A stretch of DNA of 64,000 bases from Hofstenia miamia (lineage: Eukaryota; Xenacoelomorpha; Acoela). How positions within the stretch are numbered: the first letter of the stretch is position 1; every line of letters begins with the position of its first letter. The DNA is taken from the NCBI GenBank assembly GCA_004352715.1, contig SCFE01000002.1:2759198-2823197 (forward strand), in the 5' to 3' direction. Positions 51,627 to 64,000 of the stretch are shown here, one piece after another. The notes under the pieces are model-generated. The model ran no database searches and was not told the DNA's origin. It saw only the letters and a program-made list of their open reading frames with translations. Made by a program: the position numbers and the translations under genes.

Positions 51627-51775
51627 GATAGAGACAAATGAAAATAGACAGACATAACTCCCATGATTGCCAAAATTACAAGGATATGGAAGTGCCTCCC
51701 ACCAACATTGTAGTTGTGTCTTTTAAATAGTATTATTTGAACTATTGGTAAAATTATTAACACAATACTCGAAAT
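51627..51775 (-). pseudogene. Isolated second copy of ceramidase exon 2
   Basis: Same 149-bp sequence and splice sites as the exon at 34674-34822, at a constant offset of 16953. It lies 13.5 kb upstream of ceramidase exon 1 and I found no neighbouring copies of exons 1, 3 or 4. It is therefore either a partial segmental duplication or the same locus assembled twice. Confidence 0.85.
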
Positions 51776-53037
51776 CTAAAATTTGTATTGTTAGAATTAA
51801 TCTAATACTAGTGTAAAAAGTCATCCAAGTTTTTGCAAGTGTAATTTTTTAACCCTAACGTTTTCATAGGTTCGAAAAATCACCTCGCTGTGAAGGTCAA
51901 ATGTTCTAGATTATCTTTGATTAATTGTGATGCTGTATATAATATTTACCAAACTTCTCATAATCATAGTTTATCTTAACGTACACTTACATTTTACAAT
52001 ACCCTGTTTAATTCAGTGTGCAAGTCAAAGCAAAAGTTAATCTTACGGCCGATAATAAGGGTTCAGGCTGTAGCCGCGGCTTTCACCAAGACGCAGCCAA
52101 ACGGCAGCCGCGGGCAAATCGCAAAACACTAGTCACGGATTATTATGAGAGCAATAGTTTTGAAAAAATAAATCTAAACGTGTTATATGTTGAGATAGTT
52201 AAATCATAAAACTAAAATTACAAATATCAAATATCATTGTTAATAAATAATTTAGGATTGCTTAAACTTATATGTTTGGGAATAGCGATTTAGTTATAAA
52301 TACTAACTATATTCAACGTTTGGTTTTTTGAAAATACCACGCGGTTGAGACCCTTGGCTGGGTAGAAAACTATTTGAAAGAGTTCACATGAAGCTCAAAA
52401 AAGAGGCTATGCCTCTGTCACCATTTAACATGAATGAAGTTCAAATTTCATAAAACTTGTTTACTCTCAATCTGCCCACGTTTGTAACTAAATTTGCTGT
52501 GTCACTTTGATAACTATTGTGTTGACTGCAAATGTCGTGTTGTTTTAACACAGTTCTTTGAAAATCGTTGAAGTACCTTTAGTAGAGTTAAGATAAATAC
52601 AGTTTATGTCAAATCTATTTACTCAACGATTTTCTTGAAAATGATGTAGCCAAATAAATTAAGTAAAGCATTACCAAACAAAATAGTACTCCTCCGTAAT
52701 ATTTAATGTTTAGACACATTTAAATGTCAACATAGATTTCTAAATAATTGGAAAAAAATAACACGTTGTAAAATTTATTGAATTTTTCAGGTTGATATGC
52801 TTAGAAATTTATTTCCTTTAAAATTCACAATCACTATATTGTTTAATTATTAAAAATAAATTGAACTGAGTTAAAATATGCTTACAGTCAGAAATGTAAA
52901 TTGCAAAAATAATCTCTTGTAATGCCAATTTTGCAGTATGTCAAAATTCCATTTTTTGGAATTGATTGTGATAGTGGTATCAACCACAATATTAATCTAT
53001 GTTCACAAAAAAATGCCAAGTTATGTATACATATACN

Positions 53038-53400
53038 CTCCTGTGGATAACTGATCAATACGTTTATTTTGGGCCAATTGTCTGCGTCTAGTAGGATTTG
53101 CAGATTGCTTCCTTCCATTTTGGCGGTTTTTCTGATTAGTGTTTTGGTTTCCAGAGATAATTTCTCAAACGCATTGTGCCACATTTTTGTAGTTGCCATG
53201 AAATAAGGGTGCAATGTTTCCCCGTCGATTTTGGACATTCGTTTTTCTCTCTCTCTAGATCTTGCTGTACACTTTGATGTTGTTTCTGAGGAGGCATCTA
53301 TCTGCCTCATCTGTAAAGGTAATCTGCTGGTGCTCAGTTTGCAGTCCATAGGCTGTGAACCTGTGCCACTGGTGTCAACCAAGTTGCCCTTGAATCGGCT
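53038..53400 (-). other. N-bounded 363-bp foreign-looking segment
   Basis: Bounded by single Ns at 53037 and 53401 and clearly GC-richer than its flanks. Open on the minus strand throughout; contains SREREKRMSKIDGETLHPYF and KMWHNAFEKLSLETKTL. I do not recognise the protein. It looks like part of a repeat ORF placed here by scaffolding. Confidence 0.6.
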
Positions 53401-53401
53401 N

Positions 53402-53402
<1 letters not shown>

Positions 53403-53433
<31 letters not shown>
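53403..53433. repeat. (TA)n microsatellite
   Basis: TA run directly after the N at 53401. Confidence 0.95.
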
Positions 53434-53437
<4 letters not shown>

Positions 53438-56400
53438 CATAATTAATTCAAAATAATGCATTCAAAAGTTAAGTTATTGTATTATTGTATTATAAATCTA
53501 AAATTCATTGCATTATATTTTAAACCGAATTTTTTGTTTATTTACTTAATAGTACTATATTGTAGACATTTTTGGTATATATATATACGTGTACATTATC
53601 CATGTATTAAGCAAGATTTGGTGCTCTTTATTATTTCAGGAAACATAGGGTTTACTTAATTTGGTGTTCCCAATTAATTATGGGTACATGATTTATATGG
53701 GGTTCTCATTCACAAATATATAAAAAAATTGTTAAATTGTTTAGCCTTGCATAGTATACTTGAGCTTGTTACAAGTATTTATTGCATAGATAATCCAAAA
53801 TCAATTAAAATTAAATATATAAGCTTCAAAATTTGAACACTTGAATTTGGTTGAAAATTAGAGAACTTACATTTCTATTTTAATTGTTAGGCATCAATAT
53901 TATTGTTTCTATTGAACTAAATGAGCCTTGTGAATACAATATCATTGCTGTTCTTGATATGATATTGGCATTTTGCAGGGCATTAACTCAAGCTCAATGT
54001 AATAAAACCATTTTTAAGGATTGAGATGTAAATCAGGCTTTTGGATGCTACTTTCATTAACCATTGAAACAACAAATAAAGGTAATCCGAAATATATTGG
54101 AATTAAGCATAGCAAAATTTAAATAATTATATTTTGGACATTCGAGATGCGTATCACTGATGGTATTTGCAAGTTGTCAACATACATTGTGTGATAATCT
54201 TCCGGTCAAAACTTTTGAAACGAGTATTTGCATATGTTCAAAGCTTGTACATGCACCTGTACATTCTATTCTAGTAAGACTTATTATAATTGATATGAAT
54301 TGAACTAATACTAGTGCAATTACTGCAAACCGATTTTAGGAAGATTTGTCATTTAATTTTAATATGTGAGAAAACTGAATTAGCGAGCATATTCTTTTGA
54401 AGCTGCCTTAGTGCTTAACTGGGAATCATTAAAATTCTCAAAGTGGTAACATAGAAATTTCTCAAATACATTTCGCCTAAAGCAAGCGCTCTTAGATTTA
54501 TAGCATCACTAAGAATTTCATAAGTGCAGGAGAATATCGCAGCTGAGATTGGTGTAATAAATCCAGGAAATACTCTTTCGTTCCAAACATCATTTTAAAA
54601 ATATTAGCTGTTTGAAAATACACCGCTAGAGGGGTTAAATGTTTACACTTCTTAATTTTTCACAACAAAACGTTGGTGTGTTTTAGATGTAATATTTTGA
54701 AGACAATTGAAAAGGTAAGCTTTCCCAAAATTAAATAGAAGTAAGAGTGGTTTTGTTAATTATAATTCAACTGTGATGCTGCTTTTAAGCAGAAGAATTT
54801 ATTAAACAAAAATATTTCGATTTAACAAAATAAAAGGGATGTTTTAGCGTCTATTTGGACTTTTGGAATTTCAACTTTCTATTAACTATAAGTTTGCTCA
54901 CGCTTTAAAAGTTTCGCTCTCATTAAACAAAGCAAACAACTTTTTCAATCAAACGTTATAAAGAAATTATATGCAAATACCCATCAATAGAATTTTATTT
55001 TAAAACAACCGAAGTAAATCATGCTGTCTACTAATTTTGTTTGGTTAAATTAGGACCAATATCTTACTAACGATTGATATTGTTACACTTTATTAAATTG
55101 ATGTACAATTCTGAACAATCAATTTGATATCTTTAAGAGTGAAAAATTGGAATTGGGTTGCATGATCACTTTGTTTACTTCATTTGAAATCTAGAAAGCG
55201 TTCAGACCCCATCCCCCAACTTGGGGAAAGCTTTAAGGGTGTCCGTACCACTAATACTAAGAATTAATGGTGCAGGGTGAATGTTCACGGTAAGAAAAAG
55301 AATTTGCGACTAACATAAAATATTTTAAGTTTCAATACTCGTTTCCCCATAATGTAGACTTAATTGTAATAGCTAATGAAATGAAAATGTTGTATTTCCT
55401 TTGTAGTAATCAAAGTCTAGATGCTTCTTGTACATGTCATCATGTCAAAGTTTTTAGTATGTAGGCATGAGTCATACTTTTGCAATAAAAAATCATGCCG
55501 TAAGCCCGAGCTTCCTGTTAACTTCATGTATCTATTAACCAAATTTCGCTATAAATTAAGATGTTCAAGAAATATGTCAGGGAAAATTGCTATATTAAAT
55601 TCATGGAAAATAATTTCATAATAAATATGTTGGTTGAATCAGAACGTAGAATAAAGCAAGTGTTGGCAAATTCATAAGAACTTGTGAGATTGCTTCATCG
55701 AAAGACTTGTAAGAATAGTATATCTACTTCAAATGCTAAAAATGAAGTTGTTCTAACGACTAAGTGAATAACTGAAGTGATCAATTTAAACCTAAGAACT
55801 AAATTAGTCAGTCGAACTTTGTTATTGAATTGAAGGATGAATGTTAGCTGTCTCCGAATTCCATTTAACCAGAATATATCGATTGAATTGATTTTTAAGG
55901 TTTCTGAAAAAACAATTTGATACTGTCCATATAGACAGACTGAAACAGCTTAATTAAAGAAGGATATTTGTTAAAATTTTCCGACATGATCTAAGGCTCT
56001 CCATTAATGTTGATAACCTACTCACTATCTCAATAAAACCAATTTCCAAAGGTTAGAAGTCCACTTCCATGATTAAAATTCACATCACATCTAAGAAATA
56101 TATGCATTCTTCCTCAATTATTTTCACCCATGTTGAATTTGAAAGCAATACAAAATTCTTGAAATGCAATCGCGGTTCATAAAATTATTGCCGCATAGGT
56201 CTTTACCTTCAGTCATTCAACCTTTTGAAAAGCAATCCAGTCCTTTAAGATGAACCCGCATTTACTATTTACGAGATCACAAAGTATTGCACTCATATGA
56301 GTAATAATGTTTAATCTGTACAGGTCAGATCAAACACTTTACCCGTCATAAAGCAACTAATTTTTGATAAATCCGCTTAAAATCAAAATACTAGCAAGCA

Positions 56401-56483
56401 GTAACTTGCAAAATATTGCAGCGTAAAGGAGAAAAAGCCTTTCTCAATTGTAATGATGTTGATCATGTTCCTATCAGAAGCAA
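53434..56483. other. AT-rich intergenic, no gene seen
   Basis: Only short chance frames. Confidence 0.6.
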
Positions 56484-56876
56484 GAGGGTAAACGGGTCAC
56501 TTTCTTGACCTGCCACCCGATCCAGCCCGTATAACAATTACCGTGACCAAACCCGTCTTGCACTCACCCGCGGCAAAACCCGATCAAAGAAAGATTGCTA
56601 ATATATCACTCACAAAATGCTTTGGCATAAAATGACCAATAAATGCAATATTAAATCATTAACAAATACAAAAATCATTAATATCTTAATTATTTCAAAG
56701 ATTCAAATGTTTGGCTTTTTAAATTGCTGCTTAAATCTGTTACATTTCTTACATTCTATAGAACCACAACCTGACTCATCCCGTCTAAGAGAGACCAGGA
56801 ACCCGAACCGCCCCGTCTAATTTTTCACCAAACTTACGAGTTAAACCGTGTCGGATTGACCCGTTTGGCACCCTTA
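56484..56876. mobile_element. GC-rich MITE with ACCCG/CGGGT repeats
   Basis: Ends AGGGTAAACGGGTCA and, inverted, AGGGTGCCAAACGGGTCA, differing by a 3-bp indel. Between them about nine CCCG words (ACCCGAT, GCCCGTA, ACCCGTC and similar) sit in otherwise AT-rich DNA. Resembles hAT-type MITEs, but the target duplication is not clear. Confidence 0.55.
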
Positions 56877-58159
56877 TCCTTCTGCTTTTATTTAGAAGAA
56901 CGCATCAGTCAAGTGTTACTAAAATTTATTGTTATAATAGAAGCATTCCAAATCATATTACCAAATCGAAATCAAAAACTCACTTAATGGGGGTTGGTTT
57001 CATTGATTCTCTGTTAAAATTTGAGCTAGTTCAGAACTTTTGTAGAGTGGACAAAGTGCTCGTTCATTTGCTTCACTAAAAGATTTGAGATCATATGTAC
57101 TGTGTCTACAATGCATTCCAAGACAACATTTTCGAGCATCTTAAACACATTTGCTAGGTTAATTTAAATTTAAACCAATTTTGCCAAAATTGTTCGAAAC
57201 AGAGAAAAATCTAAGCTGTTTAAACAGAAATGTACACAGGGTAAAGAGCCAATACATTGTATTAGATGTCTATTCAGTAAAGCTTTTATTGCAAAGCGAC
57301 TGAAAAATTCTACGGTTTTTAAATTTTTGTAATTTCCAGGTGTCATAAAATATTATCAAACTCGGAAATTTAATTCAAGTAGGATTGTCTGGAACAAAGC
57401 TATAATAATTCGTTAGTGTAATGGATCCAGCAGGTGTGAAAATCTTTTGCAACGCCACGTTTAAAATATTTATGTTCCGAGATATGTGCTTAGTTATTTA
57501 ATTAATTGATCAAAAACGACTGTATTAGAGAATAGTGAATTTGTAAAATGCAATGCATAAATTAAAGCATTATCATTTCATTGTAAGGAAAAGTGCGACA
57601 ACAAGAGGTTTTATACATTGAAAATTTATGATTTTTGAAAAAAATAAACACGTGTGAGTCACTTTTTCTGTAAAATTCGATTCTGTGAACTTCAAGCCAC
57701 GAAAATTCATGGGCGCGGAATTTCCATAATTTTTGCAACGGTCTGTATATAGAGCTTAGGAACCACCATAATCGTGCCTGAACACAATGTAAAAGTGAGA
57801 ACAAATAGACTCTAGGAAAATAGTTTTTGAGATATAGGGCTTTGTTTCGACCACAAAATTGGTTACTATTTCAGTGTTTTATATTGCCTTCCTGCTAACA
57901 CACATATTAACTAGGTGGTTATCTCAATAAATACCTTGAAATATGAAGGCCATAGCTTAGTTATCGATTTTTATGTAAAGTTTGACCTTAGAACCAATAT
58001 TGATCTCTTAATAAAGTATTAAACGTTCATGATGTCGCCTAACTTTTCGATAAAGTTTCAAAATATTGCTAAGTCTTTTATAACCCTAAAAATGCACAAG
58101 CCCCTTTCAAAATCCTTAAAAAGCCTTAAATTTATTAGTATGACAATTAAATCTGGTGT

Positions 58160-58501
58160 TCAAATACGTAAAGCTAAGGTTAAATGAAGCTTACCATTTT
58201 CAGTGGGTAAAAAAATCGTTTTTTGAACAATATGATTCGATCGAGTTTGATCAGAACTGTTCAGTTTCAGTCGGTCATTGTTCAGACTGTGAATGGCAGA
58301 TCTAACTTCAAATTCATCTAGATTAAAACTAATGTTTTCGAATGATAAATTGGAAAAGTTCACAATGTCAATGGAAAGTTCAACCGCGTGCCTCAAAACA
58401 TGGGTGGAAAAAATAACCAATTTTTCCAAAAAGTAACCAAGCCGAAAATGGAAAGGGTAACCAGAAGCCTTAACCCTAACCCTAGATCTAGTTTGAACCA
58501 T
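58160..58501 (-). pseudogene. Possible LINE linker fragment
   Basis: 113 codons open. NLDEFEVRSAIHSLNND resembles the segment before the RT (…EV..AI..L…K..G.D). No further RT motif follows. Could be chance. Confidence 0.35.
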
Positions 58502-61500
58502 AGTCCAAATTTACTATTTTAAAATGCAAAAATACAAAAATATTGTACAAAATATGAGCGCAAGCACTACAGATATGAACATCTGTATGGGTCATTGGAT
58601 AAGTTTGTGCCCTCGCAGCCAACTTCGCGTTAATAGTAAAGATTAAATAAAATTCTATTGAGATTGTTTGCCTGTTTAAAACCTACTTCTATTTTGCATA
58701 AATAGCTTTTTTTCCTTATTCATTGCTAAATATTATGAATTTCTATAAGATCTGGCCAAGCGGATATCATTGCAAAATTTGAGTTCATGTATTCTAAAAA
58801 AATTTTTTCCTATCCTTAGATGGGTCAATAATCATCCTTCCTGTTTGATGATCCAGTTGGCAATAGCGAATTTATTGGCTCGATATCTAACCCTAAATTT
58901 CGATTTTCTTCCGGATCACAGAGAAACCTGCCCCATTGCTTTTCCTGAAACTTATTTAATTACCAAAACGTTTATTAACTGAATCGATGTCGCCTATTCA
59001 TTTTCTTTGATATTTGAATTTTGATTAAGCTAGAAATCACAGCATCGTACATTGACTGTTTTTAACCACTTATAAAGTACAAATAGATTATTCATCTATT
59101 ATTTAAAGTCCTAAGCAAAATTTTATTAAAAATGGAGAAATCTAAAACGAATAGGGACCTTAGAAAGACAAATTTTCATGGATAGTTTATAATGTCAGAC
59201 TCATCATTGGATGGAACTTCTCATAGAAGGAAGGAATCTTGTTTTGAACATATCACTTCCCATAAAATGTATTGGTTGATAAATGCTTGTTTCACAAAAC
59301 AATATCCAGATTTGCCATATAATTTAAATCTAAGTAGACGATATACTTTAAATCTGTTTATGATGAGCCTGATGGCACTTTAGCAAATTAGCATGTTCTT
59401 TTGAATAATATAAATTTGAAGGCCTTTCTTTAGTAGAATTTTTTAATTTGATCGATATTACTAAGTTAAGTATACTTAGAGGTGTCAGGTTTTGCGTCTC
59501 TGTGGATAATTCCGCGTTGATACTGTAAATATTTCGACAACGTAAATCAATATTTTATTGCGAGGTATTTTTTTAATTTTAAACGATTCAACGAAACAAC
59601 TCGACCATAAAAAATGTTTTTGCTTCTATTTTAAAGTCCTGAATACTGATTACCCAAATTAAAACGCAAATGGAGCATCTTTGGAATTGAATGAAAGAAA
59701 ATGGTAAGATGATGACACTAATTTATGCAAAGTATCATTAAAAATAATCATATGTTGATTAGCTATTCCCTTCAAATATTAGAAATGCCGGTGTGGATAA
59801 TTCCATGGACCTAGTATTTAAAATTTGTATAATTTTATTCTTGAAGCATTCTCGCACAAACCACAGCTGTTTAAAGCTTGAAAATCATGTTGAAAAGTAG
59901 TCTGTTAAACAATATGGTAATGCATTTTTTTATAATAACCTCAAATGACTTATCTCATTAATCATAAATTGCAAGGAAAATCACTCCTTGAAATTAGTGA
60001 GTTTCAATAGCATTTTAGACAAACTAAAGACGGGTTCATTATTTCGTAATTAGCAATTGGTGTATGGAAAAAATTTTGAATGAACCAAAACAAATTTGCC
60101 TACATTTCTTTGCTTATACATTAACAATACATTGAGCCATGAATATTTGAAAATATATTTTCAAGAACATTAAAATGTTTTATGTAACAATTAATATTTA
60201 TAGAATTAAATTATACTGAGATTGCAAACCTTTTATCTTAAATAAAACCTAAGTTTTCTAGCCTAGCCGACAGTATAGCTTCACTTGCAAGTAAAATATA
60301 CAAAGAAAATCCGAAATCACTGAAAAAATTCACTAAAATATGTTACTTTTAAAAAATTATTAAGAAATAATGAAATAAATGCCCTGGACTAAATTGGTTG
60401 AGGGAATTTCCAAGTTGTAAGCAAGTAGGAAATTTTATTTTGTAAACTAATCTTATTTACAATGAATTATTTTTGTCTATTGAACACACAGGTAAGGAAA
60501 GGCGGAGTTCATTCAGATCACCTCATTATTCAATTTTTTTACTTAATATTTTTCTATAAAGCTATGTACGATACTAAAACAACCCCCTCCTCTATAAAAG
60601 ATAGGTGATAACATTATAATGGTGGGCATGAAAAAGTGGTAATTTTTTGAAGTTTTCGTTTTTTCAATTGCCTAAGTTTGGTGATGGTTTCTGAGTTGAC
60701 AAAACCTGGTTAGAAATACTTTACGACATAATCAAAATTTTAAAATATTGTTAAAAAAAGTCTTACGGCAAAAGAACGGGGGGAATAAGAATACTTCTCA
60801 TCCAATAAAAGTAAAGGTCAGAAAAGCACAGACATATCGAGATTTGCAAAATGCTAAAATTTACGAAAGTTGTGGCAAACATGGGAAACGACAAGTTCAT
60901 TACAAACTGGTTACAATATCAAAATACAGGGTGTTTAGTTATATTCGTTCATCAAAAGTCTCCACAAGACGTAGAGTGCGGTTCATTAATTACTCGCAAT
61001 AATAGTGTTAAAACTGATAGCAGCTTTAATACCTATTACACCATTAGGTAAATTAACGAAAAAACAAAATTAAAATAATTAAGTAATTAGTTGTCGGGAT
61101 AAACAATTTGTAAGGCGGTTTCAGCATTATTTTTCAATGTGTGTCATTGAAATTCCATCGAGTTGTATACGCATTTAATTTTTACTCTTTTACTGACAAC
61201 CGCTACAATAATATTCTATATTTCCAATAATAACTAATTTGCAACAATATTATGATAGTTCCACAGTACAGAGTCCACTTGTCATTTTTCAATAAACATG
61301 TAAAGAATTAAAAAATAGCATTTTGAAAAAGTAAACTCTTCTTCCAATCAGGGTATTGAAAAATGTATTTGATATTCAAGTATTGTACTTGAGCATAACG
61401 ACAACTGTTACTTGAATACACATACTTTACACCTCTTAGAAATAATTGCAAGTATATTGAAATCTTCGTTAATTACAATGTTGTGACCTGGTTTTAGATA

Positions 61501-61899
61501 AATAATGCAAGAATTTCATTTCTTCCATAGTGGGTAAATTATAGCAGTACCAGCTACATCACCTGCAGTTGAAAGAATGTTAAATAATGGAAAGCCAATC
61601 TTAGACCTAATTAGACTGAGGAAAGTCCCATAGACTACTGAAAAACCTTGGATTTTTGTCATAGCTACAATAATGATTGATGTTGTTGATATTAAAAAAA
61701 CTATTTTTTTAAATACTTACTTTTCAGAATGCTTGATAGTGGCTTTGGAAGTGTTTGTTCAAGTACTTGATTACTTGATACTTGGTAAATTCAGTGTTTG
61801 TCAATAGCCTGCTTCAAATACATTTTTCTAAGGTTGAGATTCATAAAAGGAACATCCACTTATATATTGTCCATTAACATATAGCACTTTCCAAGATTT
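58502..61899. other. AT-rich intergenic, no supported gene
   Basis: A basic 84-codon frame at 60748-61002 is open but not recognised and lacks exon signals. Confidence 0.5.
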
Positions 61900-62400
61900 G
61901 AATATAGAGAAATGTTGTTGGTCACAATCACCAATACTCTGAATTTTGAGAAACACATAGAAAAAATGATACGAAAATGTACTCAAACGTTACCCGATAC
62001 ATTTGCTCTCTAAGATCAAAAATTATTTTACTCCAACAGATTTAAACATGTTGTACCAAAAGCTTGTTTTTCTAAACTGACCTACTGCTTAGCTGTAAGG
62101 AGTTCAACTCCAAAAAATCTTTAAGGAAAGATGATTGCTTAGAAAAAGAAAGCATTGCAAAAATTTTAATATCTTATTATCGATCTGTTTCAGATCTGAT
62201 CCTAAACGCTATTTCTAAAAATATCAAGAAATCGGCATATTCTTGGAGATTTAATAGAAAAAGAAATTAAGATTAAGAAATCGAAGATCTGAAAAGGATA
62301 TTTTAGAAATGTGAACTTCTATCCGCTAATAGACATCTAAAAACATTTTTAGGAACTATATTAGGTCTATCAGATGTTAATCATAAATAAATATTTTGAA
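61900..62400 (+). pseudogene. LINE C-terminal region, decayed
   Basis: Plus strand: LVTITNTLNFEKHIEKMIRK (about 61920-61975), FKHVVPKACFSKLTYCLAV (about 62040-62100), then ISYYRSVSDLILNAISKN. Matches the thumb-to-C-terminal part of CR1/Jockey-like RT polyproteins (LGV…W..HI…I..K… SKL.YCL). Several frame breaks. Confidence 0.7.
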
Positions 62401-63978
62401 AAGTATGAAATGAATAGAAACCGTAAACAAGCAAAGAGCTGCAAAACAACTAGTGTGTGGCAACAAATTGTTTTTGACAGTATTCTTCCCACGCACCACT
62501 AGAAGCAATCCACTATGTCATGTGCCGAGTTGGAGCAGCAGTAAATCAGAATTTAGCCATGACATTTCTTGTTTAGCAAGATGAACTTCAAAAACTTTTA
62601 GCTTAAAGCATTATACATTTAGCCTCTTAATGTGGGGGAAAGTAGTTCTTCTCCTTAAATATTAATCACTGGAGTTAAAATAATAATCAATGTAAAACTA
62701 AAGCTGATTTTCAAGGTTTTTGTTGTTCACTAATAGAATGGAATAATCAAAATTCGCTTGGTTACTTTAAAAAATACAAATACAATTAAGTATAAATTCA
62801 TCAAAAAAATAACTGCGTGCCAAAGAATTGTTACAATATAAGCACGCAATTGCACGAAATTCATTGGAGATTTGCTTTAGCTTCTTCAGATCCTAAAAAA
62901 ATGTAGTAATCGGGGTGAATTTTTTCAAACTAAAAACTTTAAGAAAATAGCCGTGCTAATTGAAAGAAGGCATTTAATGTAATTTAGAGTTACACAACAG
63001 ATATAAAATTCAGGATGTTATAAAAGTTGTCGGACAACTGCTGCAAAAATAAACCGAAAACTGGTTAAATACATTCTTCTTTTGAGTGGCTGGTCAGCGT
63101 TGAACAGCTTTCTTATGTATGGAAACGATCTTTCTTCTTCAGGAGAGATTACCTGGTAAAATCTTTGTGCAGTTGAAACTTCTGGATTTTCTTTGCGGTT
63201 TAGTGATTGTAGTCCAGCTTAGTAAAATTGTCAACAACGGAGTATAGTTCATTGGTCAACTAAAATACCAAATTTTTCATTGTTTTTTCACGAAGAGAGG
63301 CATTTGTGGATATTAAAAATTAAAAATAGCATTTTATTAAGTTTTATTTATTGGAAAAAGTAAACCCCGGTAATATGAATTGAATTTAAGTTACGCAATC
63401 AACCCCATTTAAGAGAAACAGCAAATATTATATTGGTACTATGAAGGATGCGAAATACAATTTAATCTTAGCTGTACCAGTATGATTTATTAGTTAGCGC
63501 ACTAAAAATACTTTAGCAGTTTTATTAAATCGGATTTATAAGGACGCTGGACCTTCAATGAAACTTAATTGTTAGAAGTTGAATTCTTCAAAGCTTTGTC
63601 CAAATTATCCAGTGTAACGCACTTGAATTCATTATAAATTTATAAAAGCGAATTTTCAAGGAAAACAATTTATACTCGATGTAAAAATTGTGTAAAGGAA
63701 TAACAGAGCACAAATACAAGTTCGAATCCACTAGGCTACACTAGAGTTTGTAATAGAATTATCAGGCCAATCATAGCTCACACAAGGTGTACCATTGTGA
63801 ATTAGAAGAGGCATTTTAGAATAATAGAATGGAATAAGAGTGCAGACTATTTGCATTTTAGTAATTGATTACCTTACAAAAGTATAATTTTATTCTAATA
63901 ATTTCTTTGAAGCTATTAATGATGGCTAAGTTGTTAGTATAATATGCAAGATCATGAATTCATTAAATTTGCTTATGA
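62401..63978. other. AT-rich intergenic, no gene seen
   Basis: No feature recognised. Confidence 0.6.
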
Positions 63979-64000
63979 AATATATATATATATATATATA
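63979..64000. repeat. (TA)n microsatellite at window end
   Basis: The window ends inside a TA run. Confidence 0.95.

Larger units (their letters stand above)
51567..53036. repeat. Duplicated segment, copy 2
   Basis: Second copy of 34614-36083. The left edge lies in a (TA)n tract and the right edge stops at a single N (53037). Equal length across the poly-A and TA-rich parts implies a very recent duplication or an assembly copy. Confidence 0.9.

Noticed and set aside
1-64000. CRISPR arrays, bacterial operons, rRNA, tRNA
   Set aside because: No spaced repeat array, no ribosomal RNA cores and no cloverleaf that I could make out; composition and introns are eukaryotic.

Overview
The window is very AT-rich DNA with long (TA)n tracts, multi-kilobase introns with GT-AG borders, and many decayed class I and class II transposons. 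It is metazoan nuclear DNA, most likely from an invertebrate. The AT-richness and transposon mix would suit a Hydra-like cnidarian or some AT-rich crustaceans, but nothing I can see fixes the species. There is no operon, CRISPR, phage or bacterial content.

Two host genes are supported. The first is a complete four-exon alkaline ceramidase gene on the minus strand, 38091 down to 25048. Its splice sites join in phase to give 268 residues with every expected metal ligand. No single reading frame shows it; I assembled it by hand from exon borders and family similarity. Its introns carry a DD41D-type mariner (intron 1), a LINE reverse transcriptase pseudogene and a diverged 190-bp direct repeat (intron 2), and a small GC-rich patch (intron 3). 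The second is an apparently intronless 380-residue Golgi-type sulfotransferase at 42570-43712 (+), related to the Sulfotransfer_2 (carbohydrate/heparan sulfate) family. The two genes stand in opposite orientation about 4.5 kb apart. I see no functional link beyond both acting in the endomembrane system.

Layout. 1-20 kb: LINE relics, a hAT relic, a PIF/Harbinger MITE, and several duplicated blocks joined at (TA)n tracts or single Ns. 20.2-24 kb: a second, apparently identical copy of 1-247 and of 7830-11302. 24-25 kb: a gap. 25-38 kb: the ceramidase gene. 38-46 kb: mostly unique DNA with the sulfotransferase. 46-51 kb: a nest of Penelope-like, LINE, mariner and possible hAT relics. 51.57-53.04 kb: a second copy of the segment that carries ceramidase exon 2. 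53-64 kb: mostly featureless AT-rich DNA with a GC-rich MITE and LINE fragments.

The most useful general observation concerns assembly structure. Duplicated blocks keep a constant offset with no indel even across microsatellites, they end in (TA)n tracts or at N characters, and two short foreign-looking segments are bounded on both sides by a single N. Much of the apparent duplication, including the extra ceramidase exon 2, may therefore be assembly artefact. I found no convincing new biological system.
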